Shown: piece by piece, positions 8,893 to 17,000 of the stretch
How the letters are laid out: every line of letters starts with the position of its first letter
How positions within the stretch are numbered: position 1 is the first letter of the stretch
Assembly: GCF_000993825.1 (NCBI RefSeq)
Contig: NZ_CP011114.1
Coordinates: 124,001 to 188,000 of the forward strand
From: Paenibacillus durus ATCC 35681
GTDB taxonomy: Bacteria; Bacillota; Bacilli; Paenibacillales; Paenibacillaceae
Direction: 5' to 3'
DNA: 64,000 nucleotides
Program-made: the position numbers and the translations under genes
Notes under the pieces: model-generated
Told to the model about the DNA's origin: nothing
The model's database searches: none
What the model saw: the letters and a program-made list of their open reading frames with translations, nothing else

Positions 8893-8956
8893 TTGAATGT
8901 ATGCGTTATCTTTGGTATACTGATTTTAGTAAAAAAAACCGGTATTTAACTAGTTA
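8893..8956 (+). promoter_or_regulatory. Promoter, operator half-site and candidate cre box of the permease gene
   Basis: TTGAAT (8893-8898), 17 bases, TATACT (8916-8921). TTAGTAAA at 8926-8933 matches the LacI-gene operator half-site and would lie at the transcription start. AGAAAGCGTTTTAC further downstream resembles a catabolite-response element with two or three mismatches, so CcpA control is only a suggestion. Confidence 0.55.
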
Positions 8957-9014
8957 CATTGTAGAAAGCGTTTTACTTGTTTACAAGCCTTATCATGCTG
9001 AAGGAGGAGAATTA

Positions 9015-10256
9015 ATGAGAACGCTTAACAGAAATTATTGGATTTTTGGGGTATTCTTTATGCTTTACTTCTTTATCTGGGCTGCTTGTACGATGTTCTT
9101 ATCTCTATGGCTGACCCAAGAGGGCGGACTGAATTCCACTAAGACAGGCGTTATTTTCTCAGCCATATCGATTGCAGCGATTTGCTTTCAGCCTTTTTTC
9201 GGAATCGTGTCGGATAAGCTCGGCCTGAAAAAGAATTTACTCTGGCTGTTTATCGGACTGCTGGTGTTTATCGGACCGTTCTTCGTTTACTTATTTCCGG
9301 CTTTGCTCAAGAGCAATATCATTCTGGCGGCTGTAATTGGCGGCGCTTACCTGGGAGCCATTTTCAATGGCGGAGTCGGCGCAATCGAAGCTTATATCGA
9401 GAGAGTCAGTCATTTGAATGGGTTTGAATACGGGCGGGTCAGAGTGTTCGGGAACATTGGCGCCGCGGCAAGTACTTTTGTTACAGGACATTTGTTCAAT
9501 ACGAATCCCGATTTGATCTTCTGGATCGGCACAGGCATGGCGCTCCTGCTGGCCGTTGTGTTCTCCTTTGCCAAGATGGGAAATCCTGAGCCTAACGCGG
9601 TAAACGCGGACAAAGCGGCGGCGCCTCCCAAAGGATCTACCCTTGAGCTTTTTAAAAATAGAAAGTTCTGGATGTTCGTACTGTACGTCCTTGGCGTTGG
9701 CTGCATATACGATGTTTATGATCAGCAGTTTGCCGTGTATTTCACCCATTTCTTTGCTACGCCGGAGCAGGGAACGCAAGTCTTTGGCAACCTTGTAACT
9801 CTGCAAATCTTTTTGGAAGCGATTGTAATGATCCTGGCGCCGTTCATTATTAATAAGATCGGAGCGAAAAATGCTCTCCTGTATGCAGGTTTCATTATGT
9901 CTATCCGGATCTTGGGATCGAGCCTGGCGGACGGAGCGGTTGCGATCAGCTTGCTAAAATTAATGCACGCCCTGGAAGTTCCGATTCTGCTCGTAGCCGT
10001 CTTCAAATACATCTCGGCGAATTTTGATATGAGATTGTCAGCGACGATTTATCTGATCGCATTCCAGTTCACCAAGCAAGTAGGAGCTATCTTCCTGTCG
10101 ACCATCGCGGGGAACATGTATGATACGGTTGGATTTAAAAGCGCATACTTGCTGCTTGGCTCCATTGCTCTCATCTTCACTGCCATTTCAATCTTTACAT
10201 TATCCGGCAAAAAGATGGTTCTTGTGAAAAATGTAAGCGCTCAAGAGGCGAGCTGA
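9015..10256 (+). CDS. LacY/RafB-type oligosaccharide:proton symporter (MFS)
   Basis: A 413-residue, 12-segment permease of the LacY family, rarely thought of outside enterobacteria. It keeps the LacY active-site neighbourhoods: EAYIERVS with the Glu126 equivalent, FEYGRVRVFG with the Arg144 equivalent, and LMHALEVPILLV with the His322 and Glu325 equivalents. YDQQFAVYFTHFFATPEQGT is also LacY-like. The start at 9015 has AAGGAGGAG seven bases upstream. Its place after the alpha-galactosidase suggests raffinose or melibiose as substrate. It has its own promoter, possibly under the same LacI repressor. Confidence 0.92.
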   Translation: MRTLNRNYWIFGVFFMLYFFIWAACTMFLSLWLTQEGGLNSTKTGVIFSAISIAAICFQPFFGIVSDKLGLKKNLLWLFIGLLVFIGPFFVYLFPALLKSNIILAAVIGGAYLGAIFNGGVGAIEAYIERVSHLNGFEYGRVRVFGNIGAAASTFVTGHLFNTNPDLIFWIGTGMALLLAVVFSFAKMGNPEPNAVNADKAAAPPKGSTLELFKNRKFWMFVLYVLGVGCIYDVYDQQFAVYFTHFFATPEQGTQVFGNLVTLQIFLEAIVMILAPFIINKIGAKNALLYAGFIMSIRILGSSLADGAVAISLLKLMHALEVPILLVAVFKYISANFDMRLSATIYLIAFQFTKQVGAIFLSTIAGNMYDTVGFKSAYLLLGSIALIFTAISIFTLSGKKMVLVKNVSAQEAS

Positions 10257-10356
10257 ATATATCGGTCATCAAGTTAAATACTGAGGTATAATGGAAGGAC
10301 CTGGACAGCTTATTGTTCGGGTCCTTAATTTTGTATTCATAAAGGAGCCTAATTTC

Positions 10357-10722
10357 ATGGAAGTCACAGTAGATCAGCGGGGCGATTCCAAAGTAGCTGT
10401 AATTTCAAGCGGTAGTCTCATTATTAATAGCGTAAATGACGCACTGGATTTAATGGTAACCGCCCGTTATCAAGGGTGTGACAAATTACTCCTGAGAAAA
10501 GAAAACATCACCGAAGATTTCTTCGAGCTGAGAACAGGGCTTGCGGGCGAGATTTTGCAGAAGTATGTCAACTATAATATGGTCTTAGCCATTGTTGGTG
10601 AATTCAGCGGATATAACAGCAAGAGCCTGAACGACTTCATCTACGAATGTAATCAAGGAAACAAAGTGCTGTTCAAGAAAACGGAAGCCGAAGCATTGGC
10701 GGAACTGCACGCGCAAAGATGA
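10357..10722 (+). CDS. DUF4180-domain protein
   Basis: A 121-residue soluble protein, the normal length for DUF4180. Visible features are the beta-rich N-terminus, INSVNDALDLMVTARYQGCDKLLL, ENITEDFFELRTGLAGEILQKY, and GEFSGYNSKSLNDFIYECN. The start at 10357 has AAAGGAG ten bases upstream. The fold resembles STAS-like small proteins, but no activity is established. It stands alone, downstream of the sugar permease. Confidence 0.8.
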   Translation: MEVTVDQRGDSKVAVISSGSLIINSVNDALDLMVTARYQGCDKLLLRKENITEDFFELRTGLAGEILQKYVNYNMVLAIVGEFSGYNSKSLNDFIYECNQGNKVLFKKTEAEALAELHAQR

Positions 10723-10793
10723 ATACTGGACCGTCAGCAACCGATATAAAATGTATAGCCCGATTAGAAAGCTACAACTAGCAGAGGTGCCGT

Positions 10794-11372
10794 ATGAACA
10801 ATCATCAACCGGAACGCGCCGGGCTGGAGCGGCTGGAGTCGCAAGAACGGTTAAGCGGGATGCCCCCGGAGAGGCTGCTGAGCGTTGCGGGCCTTGGGAA
10901 CGATGAAGCTGTGCTGGATATTGGAGCGGGGGGAGGGTATTTTACATTCTCCGCAGCGGAGCTGACGCAGGGGCGCGTATATGCGGTGGATTCCTCAGCC
11001 TATATGCGGGATGTGCTGCGCGGCCGCGCCAAGGAAGCGGAAAGAACCAACGTCGAAGTGGCCGAAGGCACCGCGGAACATCTTCCGCTGGAAGATAGCG
11101 TTGTCGATTTAGCCATTGCGTCGCTCGTGCTGCATATTTTGAGTGCTCCCGAAGAAGGGATAAAGGAAATGCTGCGGGTGCTGAAGCCCGGCGGCAGAGG
11201 TCTGATTGTAGAGTGGCTGCATCCCCGCCCTGATGGGAAGCCCGGGCACCGCATTCCGCTTGAGACGATGAGACATGAGCTGGAGGCCGGGGGCGCACAC
11301 ATAGTCAGCGTGGATTTTTGGGCCGATACGTATTACTCCATAGTTTTCAGAGCGCCTTTGCCCGCATCTTAA
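10794..11372 (+). CDS. Class I SAM-dependent methyltransferase
   Basis: A 192-residue methyltransferase. Motif I is AVLDIGAGGGYFTFSAAE, followed by VYAVDSSAYM as the adenosine-binding strand, and LKPGGRGLIVEWLHP after motif IV. A ribosome site AGAGGTG precedes ATG 10794. Its substrate cannot be told from sequence. It is a single gene between DUF4180 and the HD-GYP gene. Confidence 0.82.
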   Translation: MNNHQPERAGLERLESQERLSGMPPERLLSVAGLGNDEAVLDIGAGGGYFTFSAAELTQGRVYAVDSSAYMRDVLRGRAKEAERTNVEVAEGTAEHLPLEDSVVDLAIASLVLHILSAPEEGIKEMLRVLKPGGRGLIVEWLHPRPDGKPGHRIPLETMRHELEAGGAHIVSVDFWADTYYSIVFRAPLPAS

Positions 11373-11493
11373 AGAAGGATACTTTATTCCTTGAACTTGG
11401 ATTTTTGCAGATGGATGTATAATAGTTCCGTGTAACTTTCTGCCCAGTAAGCAGCAAATCAGGCATGTATAGCAAAAAACGGAGTTGATAAAG

Positions 11494-12531
11494 ATGTCTT
11501 TTGAACATTTGTCGGGTAAGATAGCGAAATTTGATATTGTAAATAAAAATGGCGCCGTGTTAGTACCTGCCGGTTCCGTTCTCAATGAGGATACTCTTCG
11601 CTTGCTCCAGCAGCATGAGATCGACCCCGCCGATGTCCTCGTACAAGCTTCGGAGGTTGGAACGCCGAGTGCGGAGGATCGAACGCCGGGTACTGCTCCT
11701 ACGAAGCTGATACAGGGGGCTGCAGACTATTCCAAAGCTCTGTTCGACCGGCTTCAATTCGACCGCAAGGTGCCCCTGATTGAAATCAAGAACGGGCTGA
11801 TCCCCGTTGTACGCCAAATTTCCAGGCATCCAGATCTGTTGGAGCTGTTAGAGTCCGTCAAAGCCAAGGATGAATACACGCATCAGCATAATATCGGCGT
11901 AGGTGTAATATCCACCCTGATCGGGCAGTGGCTGAATCTGGAGGAGTCGGAGCTTGCGCTGCTGTCGCTGGCGGCCACCATGCATGACATCGGCAAGGTC
12001 CGGATTCCGCAAGAGCTATTGTCAAAGCCGGGAAAGCTGACGAAAGAAGAACTGGTTGAAATGAAGCGGCACACCATCTACGGCTACGAAATACTTAAAG
12101 GAACCGTCGGGCTAAGCCCGCGTGTCATGCTTGTCGCCTTGCAGCATCATGAACGGCTGGACGGAAGCGGGTATCCCCTGCATTTGAAAAAAGGGGAAAT
12201 CGACTACTGGAGCCAGATTGTCGCCGTTGCGGATGTATATCACGCGATTTCGTCCAAGCGGCCGCATCACGATCCCATGCCTTTTTACCAAGTCGTCACC
12301 CTGATGCGTCAAGGCTCGTTCGGTGAACTGAATCCAGAAATTGTCTCGCTGCTTCTGGATAAACTAATTCATGCGCTGCTGGGCAAAAAAGTGGTGCTAA
12401 CGGATGGGCAATTAGCGGAAGTGGTTCACATTAACGCGCTCGACGACCTGCATCCCCTGGTTAAGATTGAGGATTCTTTGCTAGATTTAAGCCGGAACAG
12501 AGATATTCATATCCAGCAAATCCTGAGCTAG
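11494..12531 (+). CDS. HD-GYP domain protein (probable cyclic-di-GMP phosphodiesterase)
   Basis: A 345-residue cytoplasmic protein. The N-terminal region of about 100 residues is of unknown role. The HD-GYP domain contains HDIGK (His164-Asp165), HTIYGYEIL, HHERLDGSGYP and VADVYHAISS, so the metal-binding and GYP positions are present. HD-GYP enzymes linearise c-di-GMP to pGpG/GMP. The start at 11494 (GGAG upstream) replaces an in-frame TTG. The gene ends at its own terminator. Confidence 0.9.
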   Translation: MSFEHLSGKIAKFDIVNKNGAVLVPAGSVLNEDTLRLLQQHEIDPADVLVQASEVGTPSAEDRTPGTAPTKLIQGAADYSKALFDRLQFDRKVPLIEIKNGLIPVVRQISRHPDLLELLESVKAKDEYTHQHNIGVGVISTLIGQWLNLEESELALLSLAATMHDIGKVRIPQELLSKPGKLTKEELVEMKRHTIYGYEILKGTVGLSPRVMLVALQHHERLDGSGYPLHLKKGEIDYWSQIVAVADVYHAISSKRPHHDPMPFYQVVTLMRQGSFGELNPEIVSLLLDKLIHALLGKKVVLTDGQLAEVVHINALDDLHPLVKIEDSLLDLSRNRDIHIQQILS

Positions 12532-12555
12532 GGAATTAAGAGTTCTGTATTATGA

Positions 12556-12598
12556 GAAACGGCTGCCTTCATGGGAAGAGGCGCGGCCGTTTCTTTTT
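12556..12598 (+). terminator. Terminator after the HD-GYP gene
   Basis: GAAACGGC (12556-12563) pairs with GCCGTTTC (12586-12593). An inner GCCTTC/GGAAG stem and a run of five T residues follow. Confidence 0.8.
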
Positions 12599-12740
12599 AC
12601 ATAGGGCGGTTATCTGGCGGTGGCGTGCAAGAAGAGAGCGTGTAAGAACGAGCGATTGTTTACGTATGGCTGGCGATGGCTTTCCTTCATGCAACATGGT
12701 ATAGTGGACACGAAAAAAGCAAACAGAATGGAGAACCTTC

Positions 12741-14231
12741 ATGAATGAACGTAAGCGTCCCGCCAAGGGAAACGCATCATATAGCAGATCTCCCGGGGCC
12801 AAAGGCTCCGGGTATAAACCGCGCTCAGAGCGGACATCGGCAGCCGCGAGCCGGGAGCATGCGGAGGAACTCCGCACCGGAGACCGGATTGTTGTCACGG
12901 TGAAGCGGCTCGGCATTAACGGCGAAGGCATCGGATATTACCGGCGTAAGGCCGTGTTTATTGACGGAGCGCTGCCGGAAGAAGTCGTGAAAGCCGAGGT
13001 GACGCAGCTTCAGCCGAAGTTCATCAAGGCCCAGCTGTTGGAGGTGGAGAAAAGGTCTCCCGACCGAATCGAACCTCCCTGTCCGGTGTTCGGGATCTGC
13101 GGCGGCTGCCAGATTCAGCATATTTCCTACGAAGGCCAGCTGCGGGCCAAGACGGAGCTTGTGCGCGAGGCATTTTCCCGTTATGCCGGTCTGGAAGACG
13201 TAAAGATCAAGCCGATGCTCGGAATGGAGCATCCGTGGGATTACCGCAACAAGGCCCAGCTTCAGCTGAAGCGCAAGGGAAATGAAGTTATCGCCGGTCT
13301 GTACGAGGCGGGAAGCCATGATATTGTTGACATCAGCGGCTGTCCGATCCAGCATCCGAAGGTCAACGACGCAGTGGAAAAAGTGAAATCGGTGCTGGAA
13401 GAGCTGCAAATTCCGCTGCATAAGGAGAAAGGCGCCAAAGACGGCGTACGGACGATCGTGGTCCGGTACGGCTTTCAGTCCGGCCACCTGCAGGTGACGC
13501 TTGTCGCCGCGAGCACGAGGCTGCCCCGCCAGGACGACCTGGTCCGGCTTCTTCGCTTAACGCTGCCGGACGTGATTGGAATCGCCCTAAACGTCAATCC
13601 GAAGAAGACACCACTCATCTTCGGAGACCGGACGATTACCCTATGGGGCGAAGACACGATGGAGGAATCGCTGGGCGATTTGCAGTTCTCGTTGTCGCCG
13701 CGCGCCTTCTTCCAGCTCAACCCGCAGCAGACGGTCAAGCTGTACGAATCGGTCCGCGCGGCTGCCGGCTTGACCGGCAGGGAGACCGTCGTGGACGCTT
13801 ACTGCGGCACCGGCACAATCGGGCTGTGGCTCGCGCCGTATGCCAAGGAAGTCCGCGGCATCGAGGCGATCCCGGAAGCGGTGGAGGACGCGAAGCAGAA
13901 CGCGGCCCGCAACGGCCGCAGCAATGTCAGCTTCCATACCGGAGCCGCCGAGGAGCTGCTGCCGCGCTGGGCCAAGGCCGGCCTGACCCCGGACGTCATC
14001 GTTGCCGACCCGCCCCGGACGGGACTTGATCCCCGGTTCCTGGAAGCGGTGCTGCGCACCAAGCCGAACCGGTTCGTCTATGTCTCCTGTAACCCTTCGA
14101 CCCTGGCGAAGGATTGCAAGGTGCTGCTGGACGGCGGCTATGCCATCGAGTGGGTCCAGCCCGTGGACATGTTCCCGCAGACGAGTCACGTGGAAGCTGT
14201 TTGTTCCTTGGTGTATAAGGGGTCTGAATAA
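12741..14231 (+). CDS. rlmD: 23S rRNA (uracil-C5)-methyltransferase, RlmD/RumA family
   Basis: A 496-residue RNA methyltransferase that would form m5U in 23S rRNA with SAM. After a basic, low-complexity tail of about 45 residues comes a TRAM domain (GDRIVVTVKRLGINGEGIGY). An iron-sulfur site follows (CPVFGICGGCQIQH). The catalytic domain has VVDAYCGTGTIGLWLA, DVIVADPPRTGLDPRF and VYVSCNPSTLAKD, which carries the catalytic cysteine. In Bacillus the homologue RlmCD modifies two sites, so the exact specificity is open. The basic N-terminal tail is longer than usual. Confidence 0.93.
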   Translation: MNERKRPAKGNASYSRSPGAKGSGYKPRSERTSAAASREHAEELRTGDRIVVTVKRLGINGEGIGYYRRKAVFIDGALPEEVVKAEVTQLQPKFIKAQLLEVEKRSPDRIEPPCPVFGICGGCQIQHISYEGQLRAKTELVREAFSRYAGLEDVKIKPMLGMEHPWDYRNKAQLQLKRKGNEVIAGLYEAGSHDIVDISGCPIQHPKVNDAVEKVKSVLEELQIPLHKEKGAKDGVRTIVVRYGFQSGHLQVTLVAASTRLPRQDDLVRLLRLTLPDVIGIALNVNPKKTPLIFGDRTITLWGEDTMEESLGDLQFSLSPRAFFQLNPQQTVKLYESVRAAAGLTGRETVVDAYCGTGTIGLWLAPYAKEVRGIEAIPEAVEDAKQNAARNGRSNVSFHTGAAEELLPRWAKAGLTPDVIVADPPRTGLDPRFLEAVLRTKPNRFVYVSCNPSTLAKDCKVLLDGGYAIEWVQPVDMFPQTSHVEAVCSLVYKGSE

Positions 14232-14283
14232 GCTCTTAGAGGAGAGTTGGGGACGAAATGGGGATGGTAACTTTTTTATCCAT

Positions 14284-14559
14284 TTACGCTTTTTTATTTT
14301 GCCGCGCGTGTTTGAGCGCTGTAATCGTATATGCTGTACCGTCCTTAGAAGGTCGGAATGAAACAATGAATCGATCGACATGAACAAGAAAGGTATTTTT
14401 AAAATAGCGCGATCTGAAAACAGTTCCTGTGAGCAGTATTTTTTCTTCAATCCGCTGCACCAATCTTATACGATATTCGGCCGTTTCCTCATCTGAGAAG
14501 TACTTGCTCTTGATTTGAGCTAGACGCTTCAGTGCAGGAGCCGTCCATTCAACCTTCAT
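14284..14559 (-). CDS. RelE/ParE-type toxin
   Basis: A 91-residue basic protein with the ParE/RelE layout: KVEWTAPALKRLAQIK at the start, then helices, then VHVDRFIVSFRPSKDGTAYTITALKHARQ as the terminal beta hairpin and helix. Its start overlaps the stop of the upstream small gene (TAATG), the usual toxin-antitoxin arrangement. RelE members cut mRNA on the ribosome; ParE members poison gyrase. The sequence does not decide between them. Confidence 0.8.
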   Translation of the reverse strand: MKVEWTAPALKRLAQIKSKYFSDEETAEYRIRLVQRIEEKILLTGTVFRSRYFKNTFLVHVDRFIVSFRPSKDGTAYTITALKHARQNKKA

Positions 14560-14834
14560 TACAATTCCCTGTTTTTGATCATTTCGATTACTTGTTTGGT
14601 TGAAAAAACGTGGCCCTTCTCAATCGCCAGCTCAGATTCTTTTATCATTTTCCGAATATCTGGGTCCGCATCGAAATCGGCAATGAGGGAGGACATTAAA
14701 CTGCTCTCATCTGCGTTTTCCGAGGGTTCAATAATTTCATATTCTGTATCGTTGAGTCTGATTACCTGTTTATGATCAGCATTGATAAAAGGGCTAATTA
14801 TATTCCCATGTCGATCTTTGAGTTTGAAATGCAT
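14559..14834 (-). CDS. Antitoxin partner of the RelE/ParE-type toxin
   Basis: A 91-residue acidic protein upstream of, and overlapping, the toxin gene. The N-terminal half looks like a small beta domain (HFKLKDRHGNIISPF). The C-terminal half is helical and would wrap the toxin (FDADPDIRKMIKESELAIEK, STKQVIEMIKNREL). I do not recognise a standard DNA-binding motif. The call rests on gene order and size. Confidence 0.65.
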   Translation of the reverse strand: MHFKLKDRHGNIISPFINADHKQVIRLNDTEYEIIEPSENADESSLMSSLIADFDADPDIRKMIKESELAIEKGHVFSTKQVIEMIKNREL

Positions 14835-14962
14835 GTTGTTCTAACCTCCTAGCTCAGGGTCCATATTTATAATTATACCCCACATATGAAATAAAGGGTA
14901 CTGTCTGTCTAAGGCGCTACAGTAGCTATTGGGTATTATTCTTCTCCTTGTTTATGAGTTAA

Positions 14963-15130
14963 GCTTGTAGTAATAAATATGTAGTAACGTACCCTGCATC
15001 TTTTCCTAATGTAATTGGAGTTAAGTATGATGTTTTATCGGAAGAAGATCTCCAAAAAGATTGGTTTAAAGGACGTGCTCCTGATATACAAAAGGATGAA
15101 ATGAAATATTTGTACATTTGCGGTATATAA
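14963..15130 (+). pseudogene. Short remnant resembling an S8 (subtilase) peptidase
   Basis: An uninterrupted frame of 55 codons without a start reads NKYVVTYPASFPNVIGVKYD, which resembles the YPASYPNVIAVGA segment of subtilases before the catalytic serine, and then ends CGI. A stop sits directly upstream in the same frame. Nothing else of the gene remains. The assignment rests on one motif. Confidence 0.35.
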
Positions 15131-15172
15131 ACCGGGGGAATATTATAATTCATAAGTGTACTGGCAAAAGGG

Positions 15173-15210
15173 CGCGGTGTTCTCTTCAGAGAAACCGCGT
15201 CTCTATTTTT
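15173..15210 (+). terminator. Rho-independent terminator
   Basis: CGCGG-TG-TTCTCT, loop TC, AGAGAA-A-CCGCG, then CTCTATTTTT. It ends the decayed region to its left. Confidence 0.7.
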
Positions 15211-15268
15211 CATAAAGTAAATTACTAAAAAACAATCATATTTCTTAAAGATCCGGGGTAAATATATC

Positions 15269-15325
15269 TTTCCGCCAAGGGGCGGCTAGGCCTTAGGGTC
15301 ATCATTTTTGTACACTCAAGGCATG
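15269..15325 (+). repeat. 57-bp direct repeat, copy 1
   Basis: It begins TTTCCGCCAAGG and ends with a 26-base block (15300-15325) containing TTTTTGTACACTCAAGGCATG. Both ends, at the same spacing, recur at 16687-16743, while the 19 middle bases differ. The two copies flank the sugar isomerase gene and its small upstream frames. Confidence 0.8.
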
Positions 15326-15487
15326 TTGAATGCTGTGCATTGATAGTGAGAAGTAAAGAATAAGAAGAGGGGTTCGAGAATCTGTAAAAGATACATTTAT
15401 TAATGGATGGATTTATGTAACCATTGGAAAAATTGCATAAAATGATTTTTAACCATACAGCGGGTTACATTTTATGGTAACTTGGTG

Positions 15488-15592
15488 ATGGAAGTTTTTC
15501 TACTGAAAATGATGGAAGGGGTGACGTGTTTTGATAAGGATGGAGTGTTAGAGATGATTCGAGATGGGGATTTCGAGAGCAACGCTGAGTAA
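15488..15592 (+). CDS. Possible 34-residue peptide gene or gene end
   Basis: ATG 15488 opens a 34-codon frame (MEVFLLKMMEGV ... GDFESNAE) that ends four bases before a strong terminator. No clear ribosome site is present, so it may be the tail of a lost gene rather than a peptide gene. No family is recognised. Confidence 0.3.
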   Translation: MEVFLLKMMEGVTCFDKDGVLEMIRDGDFESNAE

Positions 15593-15595
15593 TGG

Positions 15596-15643
15596 ATAAA
15601 CAAGATCTACCTTGCATTACGCTTGGTGGATCTTGTTTATTTT
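15596..15643 (+). terminator. Strong, probably bidirectional terminator
   Basis: ATAAACAAGATCTACC pairs with GGTGGATCTTGTTTAT (one mismatch) around a 13-base loop, followed by TTT. Confidence 0.8.
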
Positions 15644-15752
15644 AGGTGAATAACAGCCACATCTTAATGTAAAATAGATCTGTAATTAAGCCACTTCCGG
15701 ACTGTTGACGCTGAAGCGAGAACCCGAAAATTGTGAATTTATTGGTTCGCGA

Positions 15753-15866
15753 ATGTATAGCATGGATGTTTTTTGGATTTGGGCAGGGTATATCAAGTAT
15801 AATGGCGAAGTCTATGAATTATATAAAAGCTATGACGGAAAAAACAAGAAAGGAAGCGGCTTATGA
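15753..15866 (+). CDS. Small unknown frame overlapping the isomerase start
   Basis: The frame (MYSMDVFWIWAGYIKYNGEV ... KKGSGL) ends with TGA inside the ATGATC of the next gene, a layout that often means translational coupling. The same frame stays open 67 bases further upstream, to a TAA at 15683-15685, and its composition looks coding. It could be a small protein or the 3' end of a truncated gene. No ribosome site is visible and no family is recognised. Confidence 0.35.
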   Translation: MYSMDVFWIWAGYIKYNGEVYELYKSYDGKNKKGSGL

Positions 15867-16627
15867 TCACTATTTATGACTGGTTTGGCTATGAATTGCC
15901 GATAAAGGAACGTTATCAGTTAATAAAAGAAGCTGGATTTGATAGCGTTTTATTATGGTGGAGTGAAGACTTTGGTCGGAACGATTACCGCAACGGGCCA
16001 CAACTTGCGCGAGAAGCGGGTCTTTTTATAGAAAATATCCACACGCCAATCCAAAACGAAAACAACCTCTGGCTTGACAATCTGGACGGTGAAGCCTTAA
16101 CCGACTGCTATTTGCAATGTGTTGCAGATTGCGCCGAATTTGAGATTCCGACAATGGTGGTGCACTTGCCCAACGAAAACAATCCATATAACACATTGGG
16201 ACTGGATAGAATCAAGAGAATCACTGAAAAAGCTGAACAACTTGGTGTTAATGTTGCACTGGAGAATTTATGGAACCTTTCCAATCTGGCATATATGCTG
16301 GAGCAAGTGGATTCCCTGCGTATCGGATTCTGTTATGACTGCGGACATCACTACCGCTACTATCCGGGCAATGATTTATTATCCATGTACGGTTCCCGGT
16401 TGATGGCACTACATTTACATGATAATAACGGAAGTTATGCCCAACACGGGTTACCCTTTGACGGCACGATTGATTGGTCAACAACCATGAAAAAAATTGC
16501 GGAAACGGATTATTCAGGAGCGACTGCAATAGAGGCCATGAATTGGGATTATGAGGATTTATCAGCTAAAGATTTTTTACATAAAGCGTTTGAACGAGCA
16601 AAAAGGCTGGAAGCATTAAAACACTAG
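15863..16627 (+). CDS. Sugar phosphate isomerase/epimerase-like TIM-barrel protein
   Basis: A 254-residue xylose-isomerase-like (AP endonuclease 2 family) barrel. Expected metal and substrate positions appear in MVVHLP, VALENLWNLSN, IGFCYDCGHHYRYY, ALHLHDNNG and AIEAMNWDYE, where the Glu, Asp, His and Glu ligands of the family fall. A ribosome site AAAGGAAG lies seven bases before ATG. The gene sits alone between two copies of a 57-bp repeat, which suggests it moved as a unit. The substrate is unknown. Confidence 0.88.
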   Translation: MITIYDWFGYELPIKERYQLIKEAGFDSVLLWWSEDFGRNDYRNGPQLAREAGLFIENIHTPIQNENNLWLDNLDGEALTDCYLQCVADCAEFEIPTMVVHLPNENNPYNTLGLDRIKRITEKAEQLGVNVALENLWNLSNLAYMLEQVDSLRIGFCYDCGHHYRYYPGNDLLSMYGSRLMALHLHDNNGSYAQHGLPFDGTIDWSTTMKKIAETDYSGATAIEAMNWDYEDLSAKDFLHKAFERAKRLEALKH

Positions 16628-16686
16628 CTAGTTGTATGAGGGTATGAAACTAATACAATAAAGAATCTGATCTAAAAACGATAGAT

Positions 16687-16743
16687 TTTCCGCCAAGGCC
16701 TCTCCAGGTTTAATCGGCATCATTTTTGTACACTCAAGGCATG
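16687..16743 (+). repeat. 57-bp direct repeat, copy 2, with inverted half-copies to its right
   Basis: Same ends and spacing as 15269-15325, including the identical 26-base block 16718-16743. TTGTACACTCA in this block recurs inverted as TGAGTGTACAA near 16799-16809. TCAAGGCATGC recurs almost inverted as GCATGCCTTGAATG near 16981-16994. The set looks like the ends of a small mobile or recombining element. Confidence 0.7.
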
Positions 16744-16890
16744 CGTAGTGTCATTACATCAAAAATATCAATAGGGACGCCTAAACTCGCTAGACGATGA
16801 GTGTACAACAGCTGCAACTATAACTATTTCCGCATGTCAATTGCTGTCCAATAAGGGGATTGGAAAGTGAGTCAGTCCCACAAAATGGGT

Positions 16891-16938
16891 AAAGAAGCTC
16901 CTAAACCACTATATGAGTGGGGATGAGAGCTTCTTTTT
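16891..16938 (+). terminator. Terminator between the isomerase and the old yellow enzyme gene
   Basis: AAAGAAGCTC pairs with GAGCTTCTTT around an inner CCACT/AGTGG stem. It works on paper in both directions and has a T run on the plus strand. The rest of 16628-17000 holds only the repeat copies described separately. Confidence 0.7.
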
Positions 16939-17000
16939 CACAACCATTTTTTTATATTAGAGCGAGCGTGCAAAACCTCGGCATGCCTTGAATGTCCCCG

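Noticed and set aside
12569..14450. Several long minus-strand frames opposite rlmD
   Set aside because: Typical GC-rich antisense shadows of a well-supported gene on the plus strand.
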